DNA of 64,000 bases from Fuerstiella marisgermanici (GCF_001983935.1 NZ_CP017641.1:1922001-1986000); one strand, 5' to 3'. Counted from the stretch's first letter, positions 17,901-26,596 are shown. Program-made: numbers and translations. The notes: generated by a model not told the origin, from the sequence alone.

Positions 17901-20900
17901 GTCCGGCACCTTCGACGGCTTGCCGAACGGAGCCGACGTTGTCTTCAACGGTGAATTCTGGCGCATCGCGTACGACGGCGGCGACGGTAACGATGTGGTG
18001 TTGGTGAATGGACCAGCTGGTGTCAGTATCGCAGATGTCTCACAGGACGAAACCAATTCCGGTCAGACGTCGTTCGTGTTTACGGTGACGGTGGATTCCC
18101 CGGTAGGAGAAGCCTTCACAGTTGAGTATTCAGTCACTCAACAAACGGCGAGCGAAGTGGACGACTACGTCACCACATCGGGGACGCTAACTTTTAACGG
18201 CACGTCATCTGGCGAAACCCAAACGATTGCGGTGACTGTCAATGGTGACCTGCAGATCGAAGACGACGAAACGTTCCTGGTCACGCTGGCCAACATCGTC
18301 GGTTCGTCAAACGTCGTGCTGATTGATCCGGAAGCCACAGGCACGATCGTCAATGACGACTTCCCGGCTGACGTGAACCTCAGCGTTAGCAGCGGTGTCG
18401 CCACCGAGGCGGCTGGGACAGTCGTGACGCTGACCGCAACGGCGGATAGTGCAGTCTTTGGCGATCAAACAGTTGACGTGGAAGTCACCGGAACAGGCCT
18501 TGATGCGGCCGACTACAGCCTATCGACCGTGCAGATCACCATTCTGGATGGACAAACAACGGGCACGGCTACATTCACGGTAGTGGACGATGCTGTGGCC
18601 GAACTTAATGAAGTCGCCACGATCTCAATCGCCAATCCGTCCGCCGGAGTAGCCCTTGGGCAAACAGCGTCGCAGCAGGTGACAATCACCGACAATGACG
18701 CCGCCGCAATTACGATTGGCGACGTTGTGATGGACGAAGCAGACAACGGCGACACCACGTTCGTGTTCACAATCACGCTGGACGCGGACGTTGATACGCC
18801 CGTCACAGTGGACTTCGCCACAGCCGACGGGACCGCCCAGTCGGCAGACAATGACTACACGCCAATCACCAGTGGTTCAGTGACGTTCGACGGAACAGCA
18901 GGCGAAACCAAAACCGTTGCCGTGATCGTGAAGGGTGACGAAAAAGTCGAACGTGATGAGACGTTTGTACTGAATCTGACCGGCCTCGACGCAGCTGGCC
19001 GCAACGTAACGTTCACAGATGATCAGGCCACGGGGACCATCACAAACGATGACGCAGCTTCGCTGACAATAAACGACCGGAGTGTCGCGGAAGGGGATTC
19101 CGGCCAAACTGCCGTCACTTTCACCGTAACTTTGGACGCGGCTGTCGACACGAGTTTCACGGTCAACTACTCAACGATTGCCGGCACGGCAACGGCAGGT
19201 AGCGACTATACGGCGGTGACCAATAACGTACTAACGTTTGCCGGAACTGCGGGCGAAACTCAAACGCTGCAGGTCTTCGTCAAAGGCGACGAAGTGGCGG
19301 AAGCAGACGAAACATTTACCGTAAGATTGTCAAACCTGTCTGCGTCGGATCGAGACATTCTGGTGTCTGACAACGAGGGCGTCGGCACAATTGTGGACGA
19401 CGATGGTGTCCCGGTCGTGATTTCTGTCGACACGGTAGCCGCCACAGAACAGGCCGGGACGGTGGTCACCATCACTGCCACCGCTGCGTCGGCCGTAACT
19501 GGCAATCAATCCGTGGACGTTGCCGTCAGCGGGACGGGAATCACACCGGGCGATTACAACCTCAGCGCCGTCACAATCCCGATTGCCGACGGACAGACGG
19601 TCGGTACCACCACGTTCACGATTCTGGACGATGCCGTCGTAGAACTTAACGAAAACGCGACCATCACGTTGGTGAATGCGTCGGTGGGCGTCAGGTTTGC
19701 GGCGACGCAGTCAGTGGATATTTCCATCGCTGACAATGACGCCGCTACGCTATCGGTTGCAGACGTCACTGTTGTCGAATCGGACACAGACGACACCATT
19801 CTGGTGTTTGAAGTTGTACTGAACAATGCCGTTGATGCTCCGTTCACCGTTGACTACGCAACAGCAGATGGCACAGCTACTGTGGCCGATGGCGATTACG
19901 TTTCGGGCACCGGAACGCTCACCTTTGACGGAACCGCCGGTGAAACTCAAACCGTAGCCGTCGTGGTGACTGGCGATCAGACGGTGGAACTGGATGAAAT
20001 GTTCGTCCTCGACCTATCCAACGTTATGGCAAACGGCCGCAACGTCACGATCGCTGATGCTCAGGCAGAAGGCACCATTGAAAACAACGACGCCGCTCAA
20101 CTTTGGATCGACGACGTTTCAATAGAAGAAGGTAATGCGGGCAGTACAACCTTCACATTTACGGTCCGACTGGATGCCGCAGTCGACGGGCCAGTGACTA
20201 TTGACTTTGCTACGAACGACGGAACCGCAGTGGCGGGAGACGACTACGTTGCCAGTAGCGGCACTGGTCTCACGTTCTCCGGCACGGCCGACGAAACACA
20301 GACGATTCAGGTGACAGTCAACGGCGACACGACCGCCGAACTGGATGAAACATTCGTCGTCGACCTGACAAACATCGACGCCAATGGCCGCAACGTCACG
20401 ATCGGTGATTCTCAAGGCGTGGGCACGATCATCGATGACGACGGAATCAAGGTGAATCTCGGCCTGAGTGCTTCCGCCGGAACTGAAGCCGGCACAACCG
20501 TGATTACCGTGGCGGCGACAACTCAGGAAGCTGTCACGCAGGACCAAACCGTGCAGATCATGGTAACGGGCACCGGTGTGACTGCTGGCGACTACACACT
20601 GTCGACGACGACCATCACAATTCCGGCCAATCAAGCCGTCGGTCTGGCCACCTTTACAATCGTGGACGACCCGCTGGCGGAAGACACTGAAATCGCAATG
20701 CTCACGCTGCATTCGCCGTCGGTTGGGCTAAGTCTTGGAAGCGTCCGTTCGCTGCCGATCAGTATCGCAGATAACGACGCCGCGTCGCTAAGTATCGCGG
20801 ACGTCAGTATGGAAGAAGGTACGTCCGGAACGTCGACCGTGTTTACCTTTACGGTGACATTAAACGGCGGCACGGGCGATGCCTTCACCGTTGACTACGC

Positions 20901-22578
20901 GACCTCCGATGTCAGCGCGGTGGCGGGAGACGACTACACGGCGACAAACGGCCGACTGACGTTTTCCGGAGCCGATCAGGAAACGCAAACGTTCACGGTG
21001 GAAGTCAATGCCGACAGCGCCATCGAACCGGACGAAGACTTCCTTGTGACTTTGTCGAATATCATTCCTACTGGTCCCGTGATCACGCTGGCGAAGGCAG
21101 AAGCGACCGGAACGATCGTTAACGATGATCGGCTGGCCGTGAATCTCGCCGTCAGCGAGAGCAGTGTCAGCGAAGTCAGTGGCACCGTCGTCACATTAAC
21201 CGCCAGTGTTGACACTCCGGTTGTGGGTAACCAAAGCGTTGAAGTTCAGGTTTCCGGTACGGGCATTACAGGAAGCGACTACACACTGTCGTCCGTCACC
21301 ATCAATATTCCCCACGGACAGATGTCTGGCTCCGCAACGTGGTTCGCAAAACTGGATGGGCTGCTGGAACCTGCCGAAGTCGCGACTCTGGCGATTATCA
21401 ATCCATCCAGTGGTCTGGAACTTGGAACCAACACGTCTGACGATGTCGTGATTGTCGACCATACAACAGTTGTGCTGGATTCAGTCAGCAAGTTCCCGGG
21501 TAACCAACCAACACTGACCTGGCAGGATGTTCCCGGAGCCGTCGGCTACGAAATCTGGTTCTCTCGAATCTTCCCTGCGACAACTCGAATCTATTCTGCC
21601 AACGACCTGACGCTTAGCGAATGGACTCCACCGGAAACCCTCGATCCCGCGTTCTATCGATATTGGGTGCGAGCCTACGATGCGAGCGGGACCACTTCCT
21701 TCTGGTCCGACAGCAAATCCTTTGAAGTGCAACCGACCCTGGTTTCACCACTCACGCCGACCTTCAACAAGCGGCCCACGTTCGAATGGGACGCCATCCC
21801 GTTTGCAACGTCTTATGAATTGTTCGTCCGCACCAGCAGTGGCGACATGATTATGGACGATCTGACGGACACCACGTGGACTCCGACAGAAGACCTGCCC
21901 GATGGCAATATTCGATGGTGGGTGCGAGCGACCGATGCTACCGGTAACCGTGGCTGGAGTGAGGTGGGGCTGACAAGCGTCGACAGCCGCACAACGGTGC
22001 TCACGCCAACAGGTTCCGGCACGGACACCACTCCGCTGATTTCCTGGGTGCCGATCATCGGCGCGGGCCGCTACATACTGCACGTGCAGAACCTTGATAC
22101 AGACACCGTGGCGATACGCGAAGAAAATCTAACCACCACGTCGTACACGCCAACCACGCCGCTGCCAGCGGGCAATTTCCGAGTCTGGGTGAAGGCGATC
22201 GACGCGGCTACGAACACGTTCTCGTCCGGTCTGTGGAGTCGCGGAGTCGACTTCAGCATCACGGTGACGGCCCTTGAACCTCGGGAAACCGATTCGGTGC
22301 CGATGATTCAACTGACAGTGCTGTCAGCAGAAGGCTCAAGCGTAAATGCCGTCGTGAAGCAGGACTCAGCTGATGAAGCAGTGGTTGAACGACCTGTCGA
22401 CCGTGGTCAGCTTGAACTCACTGCCGACCAGCGAATGGTGAATGCCCCGTCGGATGCAGCCGTCGCGGTCGCGTCGTCCCACGTCAAGGCCGCACCAGTC
22501 GGTGACAACACGTTCCTGGACACCGAATTGGCATGGTTGGACAGCGTGATGGCTCAGCTTCCGCTGATGTTAGAGTAG
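14944..22578 (+). CDS. 2544-aa secreted protein: HExxH peptidase-like head, beta-strand repeats, ten Calx-beta, FN3-like
   Basis: The head is basic and then carries VQTLEDRLLLT (about residues 43-54), the LEPR-XLL type motif. Residues about 56-338 form a peptidase-like domain with HELLHAIGF at 188-196: two zinc His and a catalytic Glu. The third metzincin His is not at its usual place (Ser instead). Next is a Calx-beta-like domain (about 339-450), a beta-rich region, and passenger-like repeats (about 735-960; LTLSSAANDYTGNT, LAPGNSPGI) of the autotransporter-associated strand type. Ten Calx-beta domains fill about 1026-2173 in two sequence types. Three FN3-like repeats (LTWQDVPGAVGYEIW, FEWDAIPFATSYELF, ISWVPIIGAGRYILH) follow, then a short hydrophobic tail. 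A very large Ca2+-dependent adhesin or surface protease is inferred. ATG 14944 is preceded only by a weak AGG. Confidence 0.85.
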   Translation: MFNCERPVGDGLVSRFISALRSDRRAQARQRRTDFGTQNGRALEVQTLEDRLLLTIDFDFIYEGEIAAAGIGFEHETEGQTRRDALEQAADQLGSIFDHTATITLYVTSIEDAGSDTLASAGSNFSDTLTDGFDGNEVVRTKILTGTDTNGATADGSVEVNWGKDWGLSADPTQIDVDDFDFSSTIYHELLHAIGFSSTLTEDGRDLRDNDTSGGGTGAWGYFDQFLVDASNDPVVTAGFSLDATVYDAGKVGGASPAAGLFFNGTNARNANGGLPVGLYTPTSFEEGSSVSHLDDENSALDGLVMLSATDSGPGARNLSTLERAILTDLGYSFLAGGLSITETDGSTSVSEDATTDTFDVVLTSAPLVDVVLNLSSGDTDEVTVSPATLTFTPDNWDVAQTVTVTGVDDQVSDGHVSRNITISVDDANSDDGYDDMVDVDVAVTILDNEPIILTTDGTANADDIVLNLTGDGEGNIEGVGATSNFMGTDGFVFNGDEGDDTLTINLNGNAIPSSGIVFNGQGGNDKLIVIGSGNEVTVYTPDAATFGNGVVMVGGVPITFTGLEPVDISGMASATLNLPGADDVLTVETGVDYATGNADALRVSGTSGGVAIETVAFFNNTSVTIDTSTTDGDDTVTITAADNAHGNESLNVITGAGTDSIIIGGDVVTTGNQLYSDAVSLTADVTLTSTTGDVQLTDSVALDTHSLNVAAAGNNSFLSSVSGSGGLTFSGSGRTNLFGANSYTGVTDITAGEVWVNDASSLGAAGAASGTSVADGAELYLTGNDSFAEDLALAGILAVGTTSAPTWSGPIVLSGGSSEFELDQPSDTLTVSGAITGDGGFAKTGLGTLTLSSAANDYTGNTVLSDGTTFVNGTTSTGSDFFVQTGATLGGTGTIGGTLTVQDGGRLAPGNSPGIISTGALDVQAGSTLDIEIDGITTAGTDYDQIATTGTVTLGGTLNLIDGFAGTGSTGDTLLLIDNGSPDPVSGTFDGLPNGADVVFNGEFWRIAYDGGDGNDVVLVNGPAGVSIADVSQDETNSGQTSFVFTVTVDSPVGEAFTVEYSVTQQTASEVDDYVTTSGTLTFNGTSSGETQTIAVTVNGDLQIEDDETFLVTLANIVGSSNVVLIDPEATGTIVNDDFPADVNLSVSSGVATEAAGTVVTLTATADSAVFGDQTVDVEVTGTGLDAADYSLSTVQITILDGQTTGTATFTVVDDAVAELNEVATISIANPSAGVALGQTASQQVTITDNDAAAITIGDVVMDEADNGDTTFVFTITLDADVDTPVTVDFATADGTAQSADNDYTPITSGSVTFDGTAGETKTVAVIVKGDEKVERDETFVLNLTGLDAAGRNVTFTDDQATGTITNDDAASLTINDRSVAEGDSGQTAVTFTVTLDAAVDTSFTVNYSTIAGTATAGSDYTAVTNNVLTFAGTAGETQTLQVFVKGDEVAEADETFTVRLSNLSASDRDILVSDNEGVGTIVDDDGVPVVISVDTVAATEQAGTVVTITATAASAVTGNQSVDVAVSGTGITPGDYNLSAVTIPIADGQTVGTTTFTILDDAVVELNENATITLVNASVGVRFAATQSVDISIADNDAATLSVADVTVVESDTDDTILVFEVVLNNAVDAPFTVDYATADGTATVADGDYVSGTGTLTFDGTAGETQTVAVVVTGDQTVELDEMFVLDLSNVMANGRNVTIADAQAEGTIENNDAAQLWIDDVSIEEGNAGSTTFTFTVRLDAAVDGPVTIDFATNDGTAVAGDDYVASSGTGLTFSGTADETQTIQVTVNGDTTAELDETFVVDLTNIDANGRNVTIGDSQGVGTIIDDDGIKVNLGLSASAGTEAGTTVITVAATTQEAVTQDQTVQIMVTGTGVTAGDYTLSTTTITIPANQAVGLATFTIVDDPLAEDTEIAMLTLHSPSVGLSLGSVRSLPISIADNDAASLSIADVSMEEGTSGTSTVFTFTVTLNGGTGDAFTVDYATSDVSAVAGDDYTATNGRLTFSGADQETQTFTVEVNADSAIEPDEDFLVTLSNIIPTGPVITLAKAEATGTIVNDDRLAVNLAVSESSVSEVSGTVVTLTASVDTPVVGNQSVEVQVSGTGITGSDYTLSSVTINIPHGQMSGSATWFAKLDGLLEPAEVATLAIINPSSGLELGTNTSDDVVIVDHTTVVLDSVSKFPGNQPTLTWQDVPGAVGYEIWFSRIFPATTRIYSANDLTLSEWTPPETLDPAFYRYWVRAYDASGTTSFWSDSKSFEVQPTLVSPLTPTFNKRPTFEWDAIPFATSYELFVRTSSGDMIMDDLTDTTWTPTEDLPDGNIRWWVRATDATGNRGWSEVGLTSVDSRTTVLTPTGSGTDTTPLISWVPIIGAGRYILHVQNLDTDTVAIREENLTTTSYTPTTPLPAGNFRVWVKAIDAATNTFSSGLWSRGVDFSITVTALEPRETDSVPMIQLTVLSAEGSSVNAVVKQDSADEAVVERPVDRGQLELTADQRMVNAPSDAAVAVASSHVKAAPVGDNTFLDTELAWLDSVMAQLPLMLE
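18361..21470 (+). repeat. Higher-order Calx-beta repeat, period about 1.04 kb
   Basis: Calx-beta domains of two types alternate in the order A-B-A-A-B-A-A-B-A-B. B domains start near 18361, 19405, 20442 and 21130 and share G-T-G-(I/L/V)-x-x-x-D-Y. A domains share V-D-(Y/F)-A-T. The B-A-A unit repeats at 18361-19404 and 19405-20441, then B-A at 20442-21129 and a last B. Unit junctions keep (D/N)ND-AA. This implies growth by copying a three-domain block. Confidence 0.8.
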
Positions 22579-22948
22579 TCAATGGTCGGCCAGTAACACC
22601 GCGCCTCGGTTCTTCGCTATCGAGGCTGACATTTGCTGCGGGGCTGCAGAGCGTCAGTAACGAACTGCACGACGCCGACGCCGTGGCAAGTGAATCCTGT
22701 TCCTCACGTACATCCGCAGCTTTGAGCATTTTCAAATGCTGCCGTTGTGGGGGGGCAGGTCTGTCGCTGCGGAAGTACCTTCGGTTTGCCCGCCACTCGT
22801 GTGCATCCCGTGCCCTGCGCGACGGCGCTAAGCTTGAACCGAAATAGCTCGGTCGGGCGGAGGACACTTGGTGGTTCACCGTTGATTGTCTGTGACCGAA
22901 CTCAAGCCTGACCAACACCGACTCAAAATAACAGGACGTGCCGCGGAA
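22579..22948. other. Intergenic region between convergent genes
   Basis: 370 bp between the ends of the giant gene (plus) and the methyltransferase (minus). Short frames on both strands look like noise. No clear terminator with a T-tract was seen. Confidence 0.4.
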
Positions 22949-23665
22949 CTAGCGTTTGACGACTTCCACCAGAATGCCACCCATTTTCATGACTTCATGA
23001 AACCGCGTGAACCACAGTTCGCGGTCCCATTCCAAGCCCACACGATCGCAGGCGTCTCGCAATTCGCCGCGTGAAAATGTGCGGCACTTCCAGGTGTGGC
23101 TGGTGAGCAGCCCGGAGATCGAGTCTTCTGTGACAAGCAGCAGAGCCACGCCGCCTGGTTTCAGTACGCGAGCGAACTCCGACAGGCCTGGCAGCGGGTC
23201 CGGTATGTGTTCCAGCACGTAGCCACAGGTGACGCAGTCGAACGAGTTATCTCGAAACGGCATTTGCATCATATCGGCCGCCACAAAGAACGGGCGATCG
23301 GAATCCAATCGTTCGCGAGCTCGCCGCAGCATTTCTGCGGACAGGTCGAATCCGACAATTTCTGCGTCGGGTTGAGCGGTCTGAAGCAGGTGCCGAATGA
23401 TCTGACCGGCTCCGGATCCCACGTCCAAAATGCGGTCAAAACGTGACGAATCGAATCGGCCAGACTTAAAAAGCTGGCCCATCAAAGGTTCATGAAGCGA
23501 CAGGATACTGCTAAACTTCAGCACGGCGCCCTGAGGCCCGTCGTACAGTTTTTTAACTGAACTCTGATACTGGTTTAACGGCTGCTCCCGAATTCCGCCA
23601 AATTCCGCAAACCGACGCACCTTGCTTTTTGCTGCTGAACGCCACTTCGATACTGCCTTCTTCAC
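22949..23665 (-). CDS. Class I SAM-dependent methyltransferase
   Basis: A 238-aa soluble protein. The Rossmann fold begins at about residue 79 with ILDVGSGAGQIIRHLL (motif I, SAM binding), followed by VGFDLSAEMLRRAR (acidic loop) and FDCVTCGYVLEHIPDPLPGL (motif post-II). It belongs to the Methyltransf_11/UbiE-like group. The basic N-terminus (KKAVSKWRSAAKSKVRR) is an extension that may contact membrane or nucleic acid. Substrate cannot be told. It is a single gene, with a structured region upstream at 23753-23797. Confidence 0.88.
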   Translation of the reverse strand: MKKAVSKWRSAAKSKVRRFAEFGGIREQPLNQYQSSVKKLYDGPQGAVLKFSSILSLHEPLMGQLFKSGRFDSSRFDRILDVGSGAGQIIRHLLQTAQPDAEIVGFDLSAEMLRRARERLDSDRPFFVAADMMQMPFRDNSFDCVTCGYVLEHIPDPLPGLSEFARVLKPGGVALLLVTEDSISGLLTSHTWKCRTFSRGELRDACDRVGLEWDRELWFTRFHEVMKMGGILVEVVKR

Positions 23666-24077
23666 GATGACTCCGATTCATTAAACAGGTGGGACTCACC
23701 AGACATACCAACAGCATCGATCTGCGTGAGGGTGGAAAAGCATACCGTCGATCCACCACCAGCCAAAGGCCGCAGCGGCCTGAAATGGTGGCTTTTTACG
23801 GCGAAGTTCCTGGGGGAAGTCCAGGCCCGCCATTATTCGTCGACAAACCGGCCCATTGAGTCGTAAGTCATTTATTCAAAACATGTTGCAGCTTCTACGT
23901 CACCCCTCAAAATCCGGTCAATTCGCAACGAACCGTCAGGAATTGAGTGACCGCCCCTTGAGATTTTGCCGGTCTCACGCCATTATGTGGCACGAAAAGA
24001 GGCGAATGTACGCGAGAGAAAACTGAGCCTTTTGATTGCCTCATCCGAACATTGGACGTTTTGAAGAACAAGGTTCC
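23666..24077. other. Divergent intergenic region
   Basis: 412 bp between the methyltransferase and the phosphatase/rpiB operon. It holds the terminator-like hairpin at 23753-23797 on the plus strand. No gene is supported. In-frame TGA at 24033-24035 limits the phosphatase start. Confidence 0.45.
23753..23797 (+). terminator. Orphan terminator-like hairpin
   Basis: Inner stem AGGCCG-CAG-CGGCCT (23767-23781), outer stem CCACCA (23753-23758) with TGGTGG (23786-23791), then C and five T. No plus-strand gene ends upstream, since the methyltransferase runs away on the minus strand. It could end a small RNA or an antisense leader transcript. Confidence 0.4.
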
Positions 24078-24557
24078 TTGCGAGTACTCTTCGTCTGTAC
24101 AGGTAATACGTGTCGTAGCCCGATGGCTGAGGCCGTTTTCAGAAGGCTGGCCAGCAACCGGCTGGACTGTCACGAACAGAAATTGTTGGATCACAAGATC
24201 GACGTGTTGTCGGCCGGCGTAGCGGCTGCCGACAGCGCTCCGGCGGCTGCTGAGGCGATTCGTGTCCTGGGAGACCGGGGAATCGATCTTTCAAATCACC
24301 TCAGTCAGCAGGTGACCAATGAAATGCTGGAAAAATCAGAATTGGTGCTGACAATGACAGCGAGCCATCTCGAAGTTCTTCGAAATGCACGGCCGGATTT
24401 GGCAGACCGAATGCGAGTGTTGAGGCCGGATGGGGGCGATATCTCCGATCCGATCGGCGGCGGATTAACTGAATACCAGGATTGCGCCGACGAGATTACC
24501 AGTTGTCTGGATTCTCTCCTCGACGACTTAATCAAAAAGGATACCCCGGGCAAATGA
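24078..24557 (+). CDS. Low-molecular-weight phosphatase, YwlE-like (protein-arginine phosphatase type)
   Basis: A 159-aa protein. The P-loop CTGNTCRS carries the nucleophile Cys7 and Arg13, and a DP pair (DISDPIGGG, near residue 124) supplies the general acid. Thr11 in the loop matches Bacillus YwlE, where this Thr favours phospho-arginine over phospho-tyrosine; classic tyrosine phosphatases have Ile or Leu there. With TTG 24078 as start the numbering (Cys7, Thr11, Arg13) equals YwlE, and AAGG lies 5 nt upstream. A longer TTG start at 24036 is possible but has no ribosome site. The stop overlaps the rpiB ATG (ATGA), as in the B. subtilis ywlE-ywlF pair. No McsB-type arginine kinase is in the window, so the physiological substrate is open. 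Confidence 0.85.
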   Translation: MRVLFVCTGNTCRSPMAEAVFRRLASNRLDCHEQKLLDHKIDVLSAGVAAADSAPAAAEAIRVLGDRGIDLSNHLSQQVTNEMLEKSELVLTMTASHLEVLRNARPDLADRMRVLRPDGGDISDPIGGGLTEYQDCADEITSCLDSLLDDLIKKDTPGK

Positions 24558-25021
24558 GAATAGCCATCGCCAGCGATCACCGTGGCTTTCAGATGAAAAA
24601 CCGACTGATTCAGTTGGTTCAAAGTCTGGGTCATGATGTCACCGACTTCGGCCCTGATTCGACGGATAGCGTCGATTACCCCGACTTCGCACAGCACGTT
24701 TGCGAAGGAATCACGTCTGGTGACTACGATCGTGGTGTGCTGATCTGCGGTACGGGTATCGGCATGTGTATCACGGCTAACAAGTTCGACGGAATCCGAG
24801 CGGCCAATTGCAACGACAGTGTGACGGCCGAATACAGTCGTCTGCACAACGACGTCAATGTCGTCTGTCTTTCGGCCGACCAACTCAGTGACCAGCTGGC
24901 CGATCAGATTCTGCAGATCTGGTTGAAAGCCGAATTCGAAGGTGGTCGCCACGCTCGGCGATTGGACAAGATTGCAGAGATTGAAAAATCGCCGTCTGCC
25001 GAACTCACGCCAGGTGCTTGA
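24554..25021 (+). CDS. rpiB: Ribose-5-phosphate isomerase B
   Basis: Interconverts ribose 5-phosphate and ribulose 5-phosphate in the pentose phosphate pathway. 155 aa from ATG 24554, which starts directly with the family sequence MRIAIASDHRGFQMK. The active-site Cys segment LICGTGIGMCI, the RLHNDVNVVCL motif (R-x-H-N-D) and the C-terminal EFEGGRHARRL are all present. Length is typical. The start overlaps the upstream phosphatase stop by 4 bp, so they are translationally coupled. A frame extending further upstream is ignored because the family start fits here. Confidence 0.95.
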   Translation: MRIAIASDHRGFQMKNRLIQLVQSLGHDVTDFGPDSTDSVDYPDFAQHVCEGITSGDYDRGVLICGTGIGMCITANKFDGIRAANCNDSVTAEYSRLHNDVNVVCLSADQLSDQLADQILQIWLKAEFEGGRHARRLDKIAEIEKSPSAELTPGA

Positions 25022-25027
25022 AATCCG

Positions 25028-25705
25028 TTGAACGATCCTCTGCCGCCGTGCCAACTGCATGTCGACGCGATTCCGCAAACCGGCCAGCGGAACATGCAGC
25101 TCGACGGCGAAATGCTGCAACAGGTCGTGGATGATGAATCCACTTCCATCGTGCGCATCTACCGTTGGGATCAGCCCACTGTTTCGCTGGGCTACTTCCA
25201 AAAGCACGATGAACACACCGATCCTCGGTTGCAGCAATGTGATCGAGTTCACCGCGTCACTGGTGGTGGTGCGATCCTGCACGACGACGAATTGACTTAC
25301 TCGTGCGCCGTCCCGGCCGTTCATCCGATCCGCAGCCACCCAACGGAATTGTACTGCGACGTACACTCAGCAATTGTCAGCGTGCTACATACGTGCGGTG
25401 CGACCTGTGCGATGCGGAAGGACACCGCACCATCAGCGGTCGATCCCAATGCCGACGAACCGTTCCTGTGTTTTCTTCGAGCCGACCCGCGTGATGTCGT
25501 TCTCCAGGGACACAAGATTCTCGGCAGCGCCCAACGCCGGCGCAAAGGGGCCATTTTGCAGCACGGAAGCATTCTGCTTCGGCATTCAACATTGACTCCG
25601 GAAATCCCCGGCATCATTGATCTCTGCCCCGATTTTGACGTCGTTCAATTTACGGAACTGCTACCGAAAGCAGTCGCGCGGGCGGTCGCCAACGACATTT
25701 GCTAA
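25028..25705 (+). CDS. Lipoyl/octanoyl transferase, LipM-like
   Basis: A 225-aa BPL/LplA/LipB-fold protein, TTG start 6 bp after rpiB. The lipoate-family core is clear: RVTGGGAILHDDELTYS (about residues 76-92) and KILGSAQRRRKGAILQHGSI (about 160-180). A Cys in PFLCFLRADPRDVV lies where LipM octanoyltransferases have their catalytic Cys (ACFD-PSWYE context), and LplA ligases lack it. I therefore favour octanoyl-ACP:protein transferase over ATP-dependent lipoate ligase. Such enzymes start lipoylation of pyruvate and 2-oxoglutarate dehydrogenase complexes and the glycine cleavage H protein. The gene appears to be third in the phosphatase-rpiB operon. Confidence 0.82.
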   Translation: MNDPLPPCQLHVDAIPQTGQRNMQLDGEMLQQVVDDESTSIVRIYRWDQPTVSLGYFQKHDEHTDPRLQQCDRVHRVTGGGAILHDDELTYSCAVPAVHPIRSHPTELYCDVHSAIVSVLHTCGATCAMRKDTAPSAVDPNADEPFLCFLRADPRDVVLQGHKILGSAQRRRKGAILQHGSILLRHSTLTPEIPGIIDLCPDFDVVQFTELLPKAVARAVANDIC

Positions 25706-25836
25706 CGGCTTGTTGATTCGTGGCAACGCTGATTTTTGGAGCGGATGCAGTTTTTGCGGGCGTTCCACTGCCATGCGTCTGTTATCGTCGTATGATGGCG
25801 AACAGCGGCCAAAGCGACGGACTGGGGGAAGCAATC

Positions 25837-26475
25837 ATGTGGCATACTTCGAGCGGCGATCGGATTCTTTCGGGCGCAGAAGCGAAGCTGTTCAAAGCGG
25901 CTTTAACCGGTCTGGTTGAAGAAACGATGCTGTCAGACTGCGACTTCTGCGGATGCGGCATCGAACTGTTTGATGAGCTCACTTCTTCACAGCGACTGGC
26001 TGTCCTTGAAGGGATCGCAACAGCGCTGCTGACAGACACGGTCGATATGCCAAATCTAACCGCGGTCAACGAATCCGCGGTCGCAGCGGTGTTTGAGTAC
26101 GCCAGGTTTGAGGTCGAACTCGAAATCGACGATTGCACTGCGGGCACCACGTGGCGTCAGATGGTCTTTGATTCGTACCACGAATGTTTCGCAAACGAAA
26201 GCGGTAGCGATTCAGAGCATTGCTGTCCGGCACACGCGGGCAGCGACTGTCGTACTGAATGGCATTGGGCCGTTGAATCCCTCGCGGACCGCGTTCTGTG
26301 GGATCGCGATTTTGAGATGGTTGGCAGCTTTCTAGATGAGCCCCCCGAAAAGGCGGCCATGATGCGGCAGGTGCTGGGCATCGACGACGACTATTTCTCC
26401 GCCGCTGCCGACGATTTCACGACACGCGATGCCGCTGAGCAGTCGATCGGGCGTCTGACCAGAATCCTGCAGTAG
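25837..26475 (+). CDS. Cys-rich hypothetical protein
   Basis: I do not recognise a family. ATG 25837 is chosen because GGGGGA lies 7 nt upstream (25824-25829); ATG 25792 and GTG 25720 are in frame but lack a site. The 212-aa product is acidic and soluble, without signal peptide. Two Cys groups stand out: SDCDFCGCGIELFDEL near the N-terminus and EHCCPAHAGSDC in the middle. The rest is mostly helical (KLFKAALTGLVEETML, QRLAVLEGIATALL). The Cys/His groups could bind a metal. It follows the LipM-like gene in the same direction by about 130 bp. Confidence 0.65.
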   Translation: MWHTSSGDRILSGAEAKLFKAALTGLVEETMLSDCDFCGCGIELFDELTSSQRLAVLEGIATALLTDTVDMPNLTAVNESAVAAVFEYARFEVELEIDDCTAGTTWRQMVFDSYHECFANESGSDSEHCCPAHAGSDCRTEWHWAVESLADRVLWDRDFEMVGSFLDEPPEKAAMMRQVLGIDDDYFSAAADDFTTRDAAEQSIGRLTRILQ

Positions 26476-26596
26476 CATTTGTCCTGCAAAAAATCGCGCC
26501 ATCGACGACTTGAACTTGTTGGCCCCGCGTGTAGAACCGCACGCAGTGTCGCTGCGCACTTCGCGTATGTGCACCAGGAAGGCTCGGCGAGACGTC

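Noticed and set aside
18019-21470. CRISPR-like regular repeat
   Set aside because: The regularity comes from diverged protein-coding Calx-beta domains of more than 300 bp, not short repeats with spacers.
22484-22918. 144-codon minus-strand and 104-codon plus-strand frames after the 2544-aa gene
   Set aside because: They overlap the end of the giant gene and one another, and show no conserved features.
24305-25366. 353-codon open frame on the minus strand
   Set aside because: It lies opposite the YwlE-like gene, rpiB and the LipM-like gene, which have clear family motifs. Its own translation has no recognisable domain.
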